Assembly: GCA_039815365.1 (NCBI GenBank)
Contig: JBCBZK010000018.1
Span: forward strand, 1 to 39,104
Reading direction: 5' to 3'
Origin: CALBPI01 sp039815365
GTDB lineage: Bacteria > Pseudomonadota > Gammaproteobacteria > Steroidobacterales > Woeseiaceae
DNA: 39,104 nucleotides
Shown in pieces: positions 8,338-15,898 of this stretch. The first letter of the stretch is position 1. Every line of letters starts with the position of its first letter. The notes beneath the pieces were generated by a model. That model was not told the origin of the DNA. It did no database searches and saw nothing but the letters and a program-made list of their open reading frames with translations. The translations under genes and the position numbers were made by a program.

Positions 8338-9272
8338 GACGCCATACCCTGCTTAACGCTTGCAACCATTGGGAAACCTGCGGCTTCGCGTCGCTCGTAG
8401 TACAACGTCGCAACGCTGCGCGCCAGCGCGCGCACCCGCAAAATATAGCCCTGACGTTCGGTTACCGAAATCGCCTGACGTGCATCCAGTATATTAAATG
8501 TGTGAGATGCGATGAGCACTTGCTCGTACGCCGGCAGTGGCAGCCCGGTTTCTATGAGTTTCTCGCAATCGCTTTCTGCTTGATCAAACGCCGCAAAAGC
8601 AAACGTCGTGTCAGCATGCTCGAAATGGTAGGCAGACTGTTCAACTTCATTTTGGTGAAACACATCGCCGTACGTGATGCGCCCTAACGGACCATCCGTC
8701 CAGACGATATCGAAAATACTCTCGACGTCCTGCAGATACATTGCGATCCGCTCCAGACCATAGGTGATCTCGCCCGTGACGGGTTTGCACTCTAGCCCGC
8801 CTGCCTGTTGGAAATACGTAAATTGCGTGACTTCCATGCCATTGAGCCAGACCTCCCAACCCAAACCCCACGCGCCAAGCGTTGGCGACTCCCAGTTGTC
8901 TTCGACAAAACGAATGTCATGCGTCAGCGGGTCGATGCCGAGTGCCTGCAATGAGTCGAGATACAGCTGTTGAATGTTGTCAGGCGATGGCTTGATCGCT
9001 ACCTGATATTGGTAGTAATGCTGCAGGCGGAATGGATTATCACCGTAGCGACCGTCCGTCGGACGTCGGCATGGCTGTACATATGCCGCGCTCCACGGTT
9101 CCGGGCCGATCGCGCGCAGAAAGGTGGCCGGATGAAACGTGCCTGCGCCAACCGGTATATCGATAGGTTGCTGAATCACGCAGCCGCAGTCCGCCCAGTA
9201 TTGCTGCAACCTCAAAATAAGGTCCTGGAATGTTTTCGGTGTTGTCGGCGCTTCTGTGTTGCCGTGAGTCAT
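8334..9272 (-). CDS. glyQ: glycyl-tRNA synthetase alpha subunit
   Basis: This class II catalytic subunit activates glycine and pairs with GlyS. The chosen ATG at 9272 gives 312 residues, close to the 303 of E. coli. The frame stays open a further 33 codons upstream, but that extension has no family similarity and reads across the putative -10 element. Hallmarks are FQDLILRLQQYWADCGC, the GAGTFHP segment, GPEPWSAAYVQPCRRPTDGRYG, FVEDNWESPTLGAWGLGWEVW and GGLECKPVTGEITYGLERI. It is the first gene of a glyQ-glyS-gmhB-plsC transcription unit that is divergent from glnA. Confidence 0.96.
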   Translation of the reverse strand: MTHGNTEAPTTPKTFQDLILRLQQYWADCGCVIQQPIDIPVGAGTFHPATFLRAIGPEPWSAAYVQPCRRPTDGRYGDNPFRLQHYYQYQVAIKPSPDNIQQLYLDSLQALGIDPLTHDIRFVEDNWESPTLGAWGLGWEVWLNGMEVTQFTYFQQAGGLECKPVTGEITYGLERIAMYLQDVESIFDIVWTDGPLGRITYGDVFHQNEVEQSAYHFEHADTTFAFAAFDQAESDCEKLIETGLPLPAYEQVLIASHTFNILDARQAISVTERQGYILRVRALARSVATLYYERREAAGFPMVASVKQGMAS

Positions 9273-9328
9273 AGCCTGAGCCTGAAATATCCAATCAAGA
9301 ACGCCAGCCGGAGCGACGCGAACGGCGC

Positions 9329-9334
9329 AGTATA
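9329..9334 (-). promoter_or_regulatory. probable glyQ promoter -10
   Basis: On the minus strand TATACT lies 57 bp upstream of the glyQ ATG, a good sigma70 -10 hexamer. No strong -35 is seen at the right distance, so this is tentative. Confidence 0.35.
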
Positions 9335-9385
9335 GCGGTTTGACTCTGCGTTGCCGACACGCAATCGACACGTATTAAGCCTGTC

Positions 9386-9402
9386 CGCACTATTTCAGGT
9401 CA
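9386..9402. promoter_or_regulatory. weak second NtrC site upstream of glnA
   Basis: The segment starting GCACTATT and ending AGGTC matches 11 of 15 positions of the strong NtrC palindrome downstream. Its centre (9394) is 32 bp from that of the strong site (9426), three helical turns. This is the same spacing as the paired enhancer sites of E. coli glnA. The match alone is weak; the spacing is what makes it worth recording. Confidence 0.4.
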
Positions 9403-9412
9403 ACAATTTCTC

Positions 9413-9418
9413 TATAAT
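9413..9418 (+). promoter_or_regulatory. sigma70 -10 element of glnA overlapping NtrC site
   Basis: A perfect TATAAT hexamer whose last two bases overlap the NtrC palindrome. No good -35 is visible. The arrangement resembles glnAp1 of enteric bacteria, where a weak sigma70 promoter is repressed by NtrC binding. The role is inferred from this resemblance. Confidence 0.45.
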
Positions 9419-9435
9419 GCACTATTATAGTGCAT
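9417..9435. promoter_or_regulatory. NtrC enhancer site of glnA
   Basis: ATGCACTATTATAGTGCAT is a perfect palindrome with arms ATGCACTA and TAGTGCAT around TTA. It fits the NtrC (GlnG) consensus TGCACYA-N3-5-TRGTGCA. It lies about 96 bp upstream of the predicted sigma54 start site, a normal enhancer distance, and the ntrC gene itself is downstream in the same block. Confidence 0.85.
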
Positions 9436-9494
9436 ACGGGGCTGTCGATGTTTGGAAATCCCTAATAATAACAACGATTTAAAATACATCGAGA

Positions 9495-9511
9495 CTGGCA
9501 CACAATATGCA
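9495..9511 (+). promoter_or_regulatory. sigma54 (RpoN) promoter of glnA
   Basis: CTGGCACACAATATGCA has the invariant GG (9497-9498) and GC (9509-9510) ten bases apart and matches the sigma54 consensus YTGGCACGRNNNTTGCW in all but three positions. Transcription should begin near 9522, giving a leader of about 100 nt. Together with the NtrC site this is an equivalent of glnAp2. Confidence 0.88.
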
Positions 9512-9553
9512 CTAGATCAGGGCATCTACAGCCAAACTTGGTTGTACGCAATG

Positions 9554-9584
9554 ATTGCCGAGGCGCTCACACGTTGTCGGCAAT
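9554..9584 (+). other. hairpin in the glnA leader
   Basis: ATTGCCGA (9554-9561) and TCGGCAAT (9577-9584) form a perfect 8-bp stem with a 15-nt loop inside the predicted 5' untranslated region, ending 41 bases before the glnA ATG. There is no U tract, so it is not an intrinsic terminator. It could be an mRNA stabiliser or a protein-binding structure; no known riboswitch class is recognised. Confidence 0.4.
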
Positions 9585-9625
9585 GAGCTTTTCAATCACA
9601 TCACGATCCGGACGGGAGAAACCGT

Positions 9626-11035
9626 ATGAGCAGCGCTGACGTTATCAGCATGATGAAAGAACACGACGTGAAATTCGTCGATTTCCGATTTACCGATACC
9701 AAGGGCAAAGAACAGCACGTCACCGTACCTGCGCACACGATCGATGACGATGTGTTCGAAGACGGAAAAATGTTCGACGGTTCTTCCATTGCTGGTTGGA
9801 AAGGTATTAATGAGTCAGACATGATTCTGATGCCGGACGCTGACACAGCGGTTGTTGATGTGTTCTCGGAAGAGACCACGATGAACCTGCGTTGTGACGT
9901 TATCGAGCCTGCAACGATGCAGGGCTACGAGCGCGACCCTCGTTCATTGGCGAATCGTGCCGAGGCATACCTCAAATCTACGGGGATCGCTGACACCGCC
10001 TATTTTGGCCCCGAAAACGAGTTCTTCGTCTTTGATGACGTTCGCTTCAACGACAGCATCGAAGGCGCTTTTTACAAGATTGATTCTGTAGAAGGTTGCT
10101 GGAATAGCGGCGCGGAAATGGATGGTGGTAACTACGCACACCGGCCAGGAATGAAAGGTGGCTACTTCCCGGTACCGCCCGTTGACTCACTGCATGATCT
10201 GCGCTCCGCAATGTGTCTCGCCCTCGAAGAAATGGGTGTTGAGACAGAGGTCCATCACCATGAGGTCGCAACAGCAGGCCAGTGTGAGATTGGTGCGAAA
10301 TTCAACACACTCGTGAAGAAAGCTGACGAAGTTCAGATTCTTAAATATGTCGTACAAAACGTAGCGCACAGCTATGGCAAGACCGCGACGTTCATGCCGA
10401 AACCACTGGTTGGTGATAACGGCAACGGAATGCATGTTCACCAATCGCTATCGAAAAACGGTGAGAACCTGTTTACCGGCGATGCTTACGGTGGATTGTC
10501 TGAAACCGCGTTGTTCTACATCGGCGGCATCATGAAGCACGCGAAAGCGCTCAACGCTTTTGCTAACCCATCCACCAACAGCTATAAGCGCCTCGTACCT
10601 GGCTTTGAAGCGCCAACCATTCTGGCGTATTCAGCGCGTAACCGTTCGGCGTCGATCCGGATTCCGTTTATCTCGAATCCTAAAGGTCGTCGCATCGAAG
10701 TTCGGTTCGGTGACTCAATGGCGAACCCATACTTTGCGTTCTCTGCGATGATGATGGCGGGTCTTGACGGTATCAAAAACAAGATCCACCCAGGCGATCC
10801 AGCAGACAAAGATCTTTATGACTTACCGCCAGAAGAGGAAGCGCAACTCAACCACGTTGCGTTTTCGCTAGAGGAAGCGCTCGATGCGCTGAACACCGAT
10901 CGCGAGTTCCTGATGGCAGGCGATGTGTTCACAAAAGACCTGATTGACGGCTATATCGACCTTAAAATGGAAGAAGTCACGCGATTGCGTATGGCGACGC
11001 ATCCGGTCGAATTTGATATGTACTACAGCCTCTAA
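9626..11035 (+). CDS. glnA: glutamine synthetase, type I
   Basis: GlnA condenses ammonia with glutamate using ATP and is the main ammonia-assimilating enzyme under nitrogen limitation, a cytosolic dodecamer. The 469 residues equal the usual GSI-beta length. Visible are the N-terminal beta-grasp domain with FDGSSIAGWKGINESDM, the PENEFFVFD metal-site block, the NGNGMHVHQSL ATP loop, NPSTNSYKRLVPGFEAP and the adenylylation site DLYDLPPEEE with Tyr398. Activity is therefore probably controlled by GlnE adenylylation. The ATG follows a GGGAG Shine-Dalgarno. Upstream are a sigma54 promoter and an NtrC site; downstream is an intrinsic-type hairpin, then a DUF4124 gene and ntrBC. Confidence 0.98.
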   Translation: MSSADVISMMKEHDVKFVDFRFTDTKGKEQHVTVPAHTIDDDVFEDGKMFDGSSIAGWKGINESDMILMPDADTAVVDVFSEETTMNLRCDVIEPATMQGYERDPRSLANRAEAYLKSTGIADTAYFGPENEFFVFDDVRFNDSIEGAFYKIDSVEGCWNSGAEMDGGNYAHRPGMKGGYFPVPPVDSLHDLRSAMCLALEEMGVETEVHHHEVATAGQCEIGAKFNTLVKKADEVQILKYVVQNVAHSYGKTATFMPKPLVGDNGNGMHVHQSLSKNGENLFTGDAYGGLSETALFYIGGIMKHAKALNAFANPSTNSYKRLVPGFEAPTILAYSARNRSASIRIPFISNPKGRRIEVRFGDSMANPYFAFSAMMMAGLDGIKNKIHPGDPADKDLYDLPPEEEAQLNHVAFSLEEALDALNTDREFLMAGDVFTKDLIDGYIDLKMEEVTRLRMATHPVEFDMYYSL

Positions 11036-11043
11036 CATGCATT

Positions 11044-11080
11044 GCGGCCAGTACCGAGACGTAGGTACTGGCCGCTTTGT
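11044..11080 (+). terminator. terminator-like hairpin after glnA
   Basis: GCGGCCAGTACC (11044-11055) and GGTACTGGCCGC (11064-11075) form a perfect 12-bp stem with an 8-nt loop, followed by TTTGT. The stem is strong but the U run is short, so partial readthrough into DUF4124-ntrB-ntrC is plausible. This would match the need for much more GlnA than NtrBC. Confidence 0.75.
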
Positions 11081-11103
11081 CGTTTGCACGCTATGCTTAT
11101 CTC

Positions 11104-11688
11104 ATGCGAAATGTCTTTGTCATCGTCCTCGCAGCGGTTGTCGCATCCAACGCCGATGCACAGCAAATCTACCGATGGGTGGATGCTGACGGTGTGGTCC
11201 ATTACTCCGATCAGCCGGAGCCGGACAGTAACAGCAGCGATGTCGAGACTGTCGATATTGATGTGCCACCTGGCATTTCGGACCCGACGCGTCAGCTTCG
11301 CGCTCAGCCCGCACCGCTTGCAGGCAGTCAGGCGCAACCTGCAGGCAGCTTGCTCGAACAACAACAGGGAATTGCAACTGATGCACCGCCGGCCTACCGC
11401 GGTGCTGTCGTGCAATCACCTGAAGAGCAACAGGTGCTATGGAACCTAGCGACTCGATTGCCGGTCAGCGTGCAAGTCACGCCAGCCCTGACGGGGACGG
11501 ATCGTATCCAGTTTCTGTTGGACGACCAGACGATCGGCGAGCCGATCAACGGCACCAGCACAGTGCTCTCTCCCGTGTACCGGGGCCGACACACGATCGT
11601 AGCGACGATCATCGATACGAACGGACAAACGATCTTTCGCGGGGAGCCGATCACTTTCTACGTGCAACAGGCGGGTCGCGCGAACTAG
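11104..11688 (+). CDS. DUF4124 domain-containing exported protein
   Basis: This is a 194-residue protein of unknown function. Residues 1-19 look like a signal peptide (MRNVFVIVLAAVVASNADA), followed at once by the DUF4124 signature QIYRWVDADGVVHYSDQP. A Pro/Gln/Ala-rich linker and an Ig-like C-terminal part (about 110-190, LSPVYRGRHTIVATIID) follow. I start at ATG 11104; the frame extends to a TTG at 11077, but that lies in the glnA terminator and would spoil the signal peptide. A DUF4124 gene between glnA and ntrB is common in gammaproteobacteria. It probably acts in the periplasm; a nitrogen role is suggested only by context. Confidence 0.85.
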   Translation: MRNVFVIVLAAVVASNADAQQIYRWVDADGVVHYSDQPEPDSNSSDVETVDIDVPPGISDPTRQLRAQPAPLAGSQAQPAGSLLEQQQGIATDAPPAYRGAVVQSPEEQQVLWNLATRLPVSVQVTPALTGTDRIQFLLDDQTIGEPINGTSTVLSPVYRGRHTIVATIIDTNGQTIFRGEPITFYVQQAGRAN

Positions 11689-11714
11689 CCGCTCCTGCCA
11701 AAGGGCGTCATCCC

Positions 11715-12767
11715 ATTTTTGAGCATCTAGCAACCAGCGTCGTTCTGGTCGACGAGCAATTTTGTGTTCTCGAGCTCAATCCGGCTGCCGAGAATCTGTT
11801 GTATGTCAGTCGCGACACGATTCGCGGCAAGTTGCTTAGTGGTTGTTTTGACAGCCCTGACGTCATCACGGATCTGTTGGAGCGTTGTTTACGCGGTCAA
11901 CAAACCTACGCGCGCGAACTTCTGCTGCGCAGTGATAAGGACGGTTTGAACAAACTCTACATTGATTGCCGGGTTGCCCCGTATTCTGGTGCGACGTCGA
12001 ACGCGCTGTTAGTTGAGTTCAACGATATTACATCGCGGTTGCGGATCAGCCGGGATAACGAATTGAAATCGCAACACGGTGTCGGGCGTCTGATCACCCG
12101 CCAACTGGCACACGAAATCAAAAATCCGCTCGGCGGTCTGCGTGGTGCCGCGCAGTTGTTGCAACGTCAGATAGGTGACACCTCTTTGCACGAATACACT
12201 GACATTATTGTTGGTGAGGTCGACCGTCTGGCGAGTCTTGTCGATGCATTGCTCGGACCGGGTGGTGCGTCGAAAAAGACCGCTGTGAATATCCACGATG
12301 TCATTGAACATGTCGTGCGTATAACCGCAGCAGATGTCGGCCATAGTATTGCGTGGCAACGCGACTACGACCCAAGCTTGCCGACGCTCGAGCTTGATCG
12401 CGATCAAATGATCCAGGCGATCTTGAATATCGTGCGCAATGCCGTGTCCGCTGCCAAGACGGGCAAGTCGACCGGCAACATTGTGCTGCGCACCCGCGCC
12501 ATAACGAACGAGACAATTGGTGATACACGTCATCGTGTGATTGCCAGTATCGAAATTCAGGACGATGGTCCGGGAATCGCCCCCGACCTTAAAGATTCGG
12601 TGTTCTACCCATTGGTAACCGGCCGCGCCGATGGCAGCGGTATTGGATTGCCACTTTCCCAGGAGCTGATCAATCGCCATGATGGACTTATCGAATTCAC
12701 CAGCGAACCCGGACGCACTGTCTTTCAGATCCGGCTCCCGCTCGATGATGGTCTCCAAGACAATTAA
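11715..12767 (+). CDS. glnL: nitrogen regulation sensor histidine kinase NtrB
   Basis: NtrB is the cytosolic kinase/phosphatase of NtrC, controlled by PII. It shows an N-terminal PAS domain (FEHLATSVVLVDEQ, LNPAAENLL), the H-box LAHEIKNPLGGLRGAAQLL with the phosphorylated His133, the N-box LNIVRNAVSAA, and ATP-lid motifs DDGPGIAPDL and SGIGLPLSQ. No ATG, GTG or TTG lies between 11442 and 11798 in this frame. The ATG at 11439 would add 92 residues that overlap DUF4124 out of frame and look like shadow sequence. An ATT at 11715, nine bases after AAAGGG, gives 350 residues against 349 in E. coli. I use it as the likely start; the identity is certain, the start is not. Confidence 0.85.
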   Translation: MFEHLATSVVLVDEQFCVLELNPAAENLLYVSRDTIRGKLLSGCFDSPDVITDLLERCLRGQQTYARELLLRSDKDGLNKLYIDCRVAPYSGATSNALLVEFNDITSRLRISRDNELKSQHGVGRLITRQLAHEIKNPLGGLRGAAQLLQRQIGDTSLHEYTDIIVGEVDRLASLVDALLGPGGASKKTAVNIHDVIEHVVRITAADVGHSIAWQRDYDPSLPTLELDRDQMIQAILNIVRNAVSAAKTGKSTGNIVLRTRAITNETIGDTRHRVIASIEIQDDGPGIAPDLKDSVFYPLVTGRADGSGIGLPLSQELINRHDGLIEFTSEPGRTVFQIRLPLDDGLQDN

Positions 12768-14160
12768 CGCCTGGCTTGTTGACGATGATCAGTCTGTACG
12801 TTGGGTGCTTGAACAAGCGCTGAAGCAGGCAGGCATGGAGGTACGCAGCTTCGACAACGGCGATGCGTGTCTTGCCGCGATGACGCTGGCGCAACCGGAC
12901 GTATTGATTACGGATATCCGCATGCCCGGGATCGATGGACTGGAGCTCATGCAGGCCGTCCATCAACACTACCCATCGCTACCGGTCATTGTCATTACGG
13001 CACATTCGGATCTCGATAGTGCGGTGTCTGCGTATCAAGGTGGTGCGTTCGAGTATCTGCCCAAGCCTTTCGATATCGACGATGCCGTATCGCTGGTGCA
13101 ACGCGCCTACGCCGAATCCCAGGAAAAGGGTCAAACCGATGCAGACTTGCCCACGCGACAGCCGTTACCTGAACTGATCGGCCAAGCGCCGGCGATGCAG
13201 GAAGTGTTTCGGTCGATCGGACGGTTGTCCCGGTCAAGCATGACGGTGCTGGTTACCGGAGAATCCGGCACGGGCAAAGAGCTCATCGCCCGTGCGCTCC
13301 ATCGAAACAGTCCGCGAGCCAAAGCACCTTTTATTGCGCTGAATACATCCGCAATAGCGGCGGAACTGCTCGAATCCGAGCTTTTCGGGCACGAGAAAGG
13401 CGCGTTTACCGGTGCTGATGCGCGACGTGTCGGGCGCTTTGAACAATCAGACAACGGCACGCTGTTTCTCGACGAAATTGGCGACATGTCAGCGGCCTTG
13501 CAGACACGATTGTTGCGCGTGCTCGCGGAAGGCGAGTTTTATCGCGTTGGCGGACAGGTTCCGATCAAGGTTGATGTTCGCGTCATTGCCGCGACGCACC
13601 AGGATCTTGCGACAGCTGTCAAAGAAGGACGTTTCCGCGAAGATTTGTTCCATCGCTTGAACGTGATTCGAATTGTCTCGCCACCGCTTCGTGAGCGCCG
13701 GGATGACGTGCCGAGTCTGATCCAGCATTACCTGTTGCGGGCTGCCAAAGAGCTAGGTGTTGAGGCTAAGACGTTAAGCGACGAAGCGGCCTCAATGCTG
13801 TACGGCTTCGATTGGCCAGGGAATGTACGTCAGTTAGTGAACGCGTGTCGCCGTCTGACCGTGACGGCGCCAGGCAGTGTGATCGGTGTGGACGATATTC
13901 CGGATGAATTCGGTGGTTATCATGGCGACACTGCAACAACACAGACCTGGACGATGCCGCTGTCTGCATGGGCGAGCGGTTATCTGAACGCGCAAACGAC
14001 GCCACCGTTGCTTTCTGAAGCGCTGCCGGCGTTCGAACGCACCGTGATTCTTGCTGCATTGCAACGTGCATCCGGGCAACGCGGTGAGGCGGCGCGCCTG
14101 CTTGGTTGGGGTCGTAACACCTTGACCCGCAAGATTGCCCAGCTCAAGCTCGACGTTTGA
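12748..14160 (+). CDS. glnG: nitrogen regulation response regulator NtrC
   Basis: NtrC is the sigma54-dependent enhancer-binding activator of nitrogen genes. The receiver domain has the acidic pair DDD at 12-14 and the phospho-acceptor Asp56 in TDIRMPG. The AAA+ domain has Walker A GESGTGKE at 171-178, the sigma54-contacting GAFTGA loop at 218-223, and a LFLDEIGDM Walker B. A Fis-type helix-turn-helix closes the protein (GEAARLLGWGRNTLTRKI). With ATG 12748 it has 470 residues (469 in E. coli); ATG 12745 is equally possible. The start overlaps the end of ntrB by 20 bp, so expression is coupled. Its likely targets in this window are the NtrC sites upstream of glnA and glnK. Confidence 0.97.
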   Translation: MVSKTINAWLVDDDQSVRWVLEQALKQAGMEVRSFDNGDACLAAMTLAQPDVLITDIRMPGIDGLELMQAVHQHYPSLPVIVITAHSDLDSAVSAYQGGAFEYLPKPFDIDDAVSLVQRAYAESQEKGQTDADLPTRQPLPELIGQAPAMQEVFRSIGRLSRSSMTVLVTGESGTGKELIARALHRNSPRAKAPFIALNTSAIAAELLESELFGHEKGAFTGADARRVGRFEQSDNGTLFLDEIGDMSAALQTRLLRVLAEGEFYRVGGQVPIKVDVRVIAATHQDLATAVKEGRFREDLFHRLNVIRIVSPPLRERRDDVPSLIQHYLLRAAKELGVEAKTLSDEAASMLYGFDWPGNVRQLVNACRRLTVTAPGSVIGVDDIPDEFGGYHGDTATTQTWTMPLSAWASGYLNAQTTPPLLSEALPAFERTVILAALQRASGQRGEAARLLGWGRNTLTRKIAQLKLDV

Positions 14161-14248
14161 GCGCTGGCTGAAATAAAACCGCGATATTGCCGGTCTTCGG
14201 ATGACTAGCGCTGCACACAGGCGCCTCACAATCGTTTGGAGAAAGATC

Positions 14249-14869
14249 ATGATGCGACGGTTATTGTCATTCGCGACAGTCGTCACTTTGGGTGTGTTGA
14301 GTTCGATAGCAGCGATAGCTGGCGATGTGCCTGATCGCGCCGAAGACGTGACCCCGCTGCCGGTCGGTGCCAGTGCACCCGCATTCACCGCGCTTACGGC
14401 AACCGGTGAAGAGTTCGTATTTAGCAACGGCGAAAGAACGTTAGTGATTTTCTATCGCGGTGGCTGGTGCCCGTATTGCAATCGTCATCTACAGGCGTTG
14501 CAGGATGTCGTGCCGAAGCTGACCGCGTCTGGTGTTGACGTGTTATTCCTGTCAGCCGATCGTCCCGAGAAACTCGCCGAGAGCCTGACGGAAAATAAGC
14601 TCGACTATACGCTGTTGTCCGACGCGTCTATGTCCGCGTCACGCAAGTTCGGTGTCGCATTCCGCGTCGATGACGAGAAGTACAAGAAATACAAAGGTTA
14701 CGGCATTGATCTGGAAGCCTCGTCTGGCTTTGACCATCACCAATTGCCGGTGCCGGCCGTTTACCTGATTGGCGAAGACGGTGAGGTTGAGTTTATGCAC
14801 AGCAACGCTGATTACCGTGAACGTCTTTCAGGCGATGCGATTCTCACCGCTGCCGGGTTGGGCGGCTAA
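14249..14869 (+). CDS. exported peroxiredoxin-like thiol protein (AhpC/TSA superfamily)
   Basis: This 206-residue thioredoxin-fold protein has an N-terminal signal peptide (about residues 1-24, ending AIAG). The active site is FYRGGWCPYCNRHL with Cys74 and Cys77, the CXXC form seen in the peroxiredoxin-like subfamily. The later segments VDVLFLSADRPEKL and VPAVYLIGEDGEVEF fit an AhpC/TSA fold. It probably acts as a periplasmic peroxidase or thiol reductase; substrate and partner are unknown. The start is ATG 14249 with GGAG seven bases upstream; an upstream in-frame codon at 14201 would bury the signal peptide. It follows ntrC in the same direction with an 88-bp gap and converges with pyrD. 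Confidence 0.8.
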   Translation: MMRRLLSFATVVTLGVLSSIAAIAGDVPDRAEDVTPLPVGASAPAFTALTATGEEFVFSNGERTLVIFYRGGWCPYCNRHLQALQDVVPKLTASGVDVLFLSADRPEKLAESLTENKLDYTLLSDASMSASRKFGVAFRVDDEKYKKYKGYGIDLEASSGFDHHQLPVPAVYLIGEDGEVEFMHSNADYRERLSGDAILTAAGLGG

Positions 14870-14888
14870 CCCAAGAGCGAGCGTGCGG

Positions 14889-15857
14889 TTAGCCTGGCAA
14901 TGCCAGGCTGCCCACGAGCTCGTTGACGTGTGCATAGCCGTGCGTGCGTAAATAGTCGGCGATGCCGTCGTTGATGCGCGCGCATATCAGTGGGTCGTAA
15001 AACAGCGCTGTGCCCACGCCCACGGTTGTGGCACCCGCAATGATGAACTCTAACGCGTCTTCTACGGTGTGGATGCCGCCCTGGCCGATGATCGGAATGC
15101 CGTGCTTGCGCGCGACGTCATACACCTGATGTACTTTGAGCAATGCGATCGGCTTGATCGCCGGCCCCGACAAACCGCCCTGCACATTAGCGATGACCGG
15201 TTCGCGCTTGTGCACATCAATCGCCATACCCATGACGGTGTTGATGACGGCTAACGCATCGCTGCCGGCCTCAATGCAGCGGCGTGCGCTTTCGCGGATG
15301 TCTGTCTGATTCGGTGACAGTTTAGTGATGATCGGTTTGCTTGTGTGTTTGCGGCACGCCTCAACCACACGCGCAGACATGTCAGGGTCATTGCCGAACG
15401 CGACGCCACCCTCTTTGATATTCGGGCATGAAATATTGATCTCGATAGCATCGATCGGCGAGTCATCAAAGCGCGCTGTTGTGTTCGCGTAGTCCTCGAC
15501 CGTCGAGCCGCAGACATTGGCGAAAAACCGAGTTTCAGTGAAATCGAGCGTGGGCAAAATGTCATCGACCACGACATCAACGCCAGGGTTTTGTAAACCA
15601 ATCGCGTTCAGCATGCCCATGGGCGTCTCGTAAATGCGGTGCGGTGCGTTGCCGAGACGCGGTTCGTGCGTGGTGCCTTTCAATACGATGGCGCCGACAT
15701 GGGTATTCTCGAATCCGACGACGCGCGTATATTCCTCACCGAAACCGACGCATCCGGATAACAACACAATCGGCGAATCGAGTTGCAGACCGCAAAAATC
15801 AATAGCCACACTCTCAGGTGGCGTTATTCGGGTGCCAGTATCAGTCGGTGCTTGCAT
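14889..15857 (-). CDS. pyrD: dihydroorotate dehydrogenase, class 1B catalytic subunit type
   Basis: The enzyme oxidises dihydroorotate to orotate in pyrimidine synthesis, using FMN. The sequence closely follows the PyrDB pattern: SGCVGFGEEY, KGTTHEPRLGN, the ETPMGMLNAIGLQNPG block, the catalytic cysteine in NISCPN (Cys144), TKLSPNQTDI, VINTVMGMAIDV, GGLSGPAIKP and IIGQGGIHTVEDALEFI. It has 322 residues and no N-terminal membrane helix, unlike the class 2 enzyme usual in gammaproteobacteria. Class 1B enzymes normally partner with PyrK, an iron-sulfur flavoprotein; none is adjacent. It stands alone, divergent from trmL with 41 bp between starts. A cytosolic paralogue with another electron acceptor, or another dihydropyrimidine substrate, is possible. 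Confidence 0.87.
   Translation of the reverse strand: MQAPTDTGTRITPPESVAIDFCGLQLDSPIVLLSGCVGFGEEYTRVVGFENTHVGAIVLKGTTHEPRLGNAPHRIYETPMGMLNAIGLQNPGVDVVVDDILPTLDFTETRFFANVCGSTVEDYANTTARFDDSPIDAIEINISCPNIKEGGVAFGNDPDMSARVVEACRKHTSKPIITKLSPNQTDIRESARRCIEAGSDALAVINTVMGMAIDVHKREPVIANVQGGLSGPAIKPIALLKVHQVYDVARKHGIPIIGQGGIHTVEDALEFIIAGATTVGVGTALFYDPLICARINDGIADYLRTHGYAHVNELVGSLALPG
14891..14909. terminator. short GC-rich hairpin at the pyrD 3' end
   Basis: AGCCTGGC and GCCAGGCT form an 8-bp stem around AAT, lying in the last codons of pyrD where it converges with the peroxiredoxin-like gene. It could stop transcripts from both sides, but no U tract follows on either strand, so the role is doubtful. 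Confidence 0.3.
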
Positions 15858-15898
15858 GGACGTTGCCTGTAGCGGGATTGCACCGCATTATCATCACT

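Noticed and set aside
9273..9371. 33-codon upstream extension of glyQ
   Set aside because: It reads through the putative -10 element and has no similarity to the GlyQ N-terminus; ATG 9272 gives the normal length.
11439..11714. Long N-terminal extension of NtrB from ATG 11439
   Set aside because: The 92 residues are Arg/Asp/Ser-rich, match no NtrB, and are the off-frame reading of the conserved DUF4124 gene.
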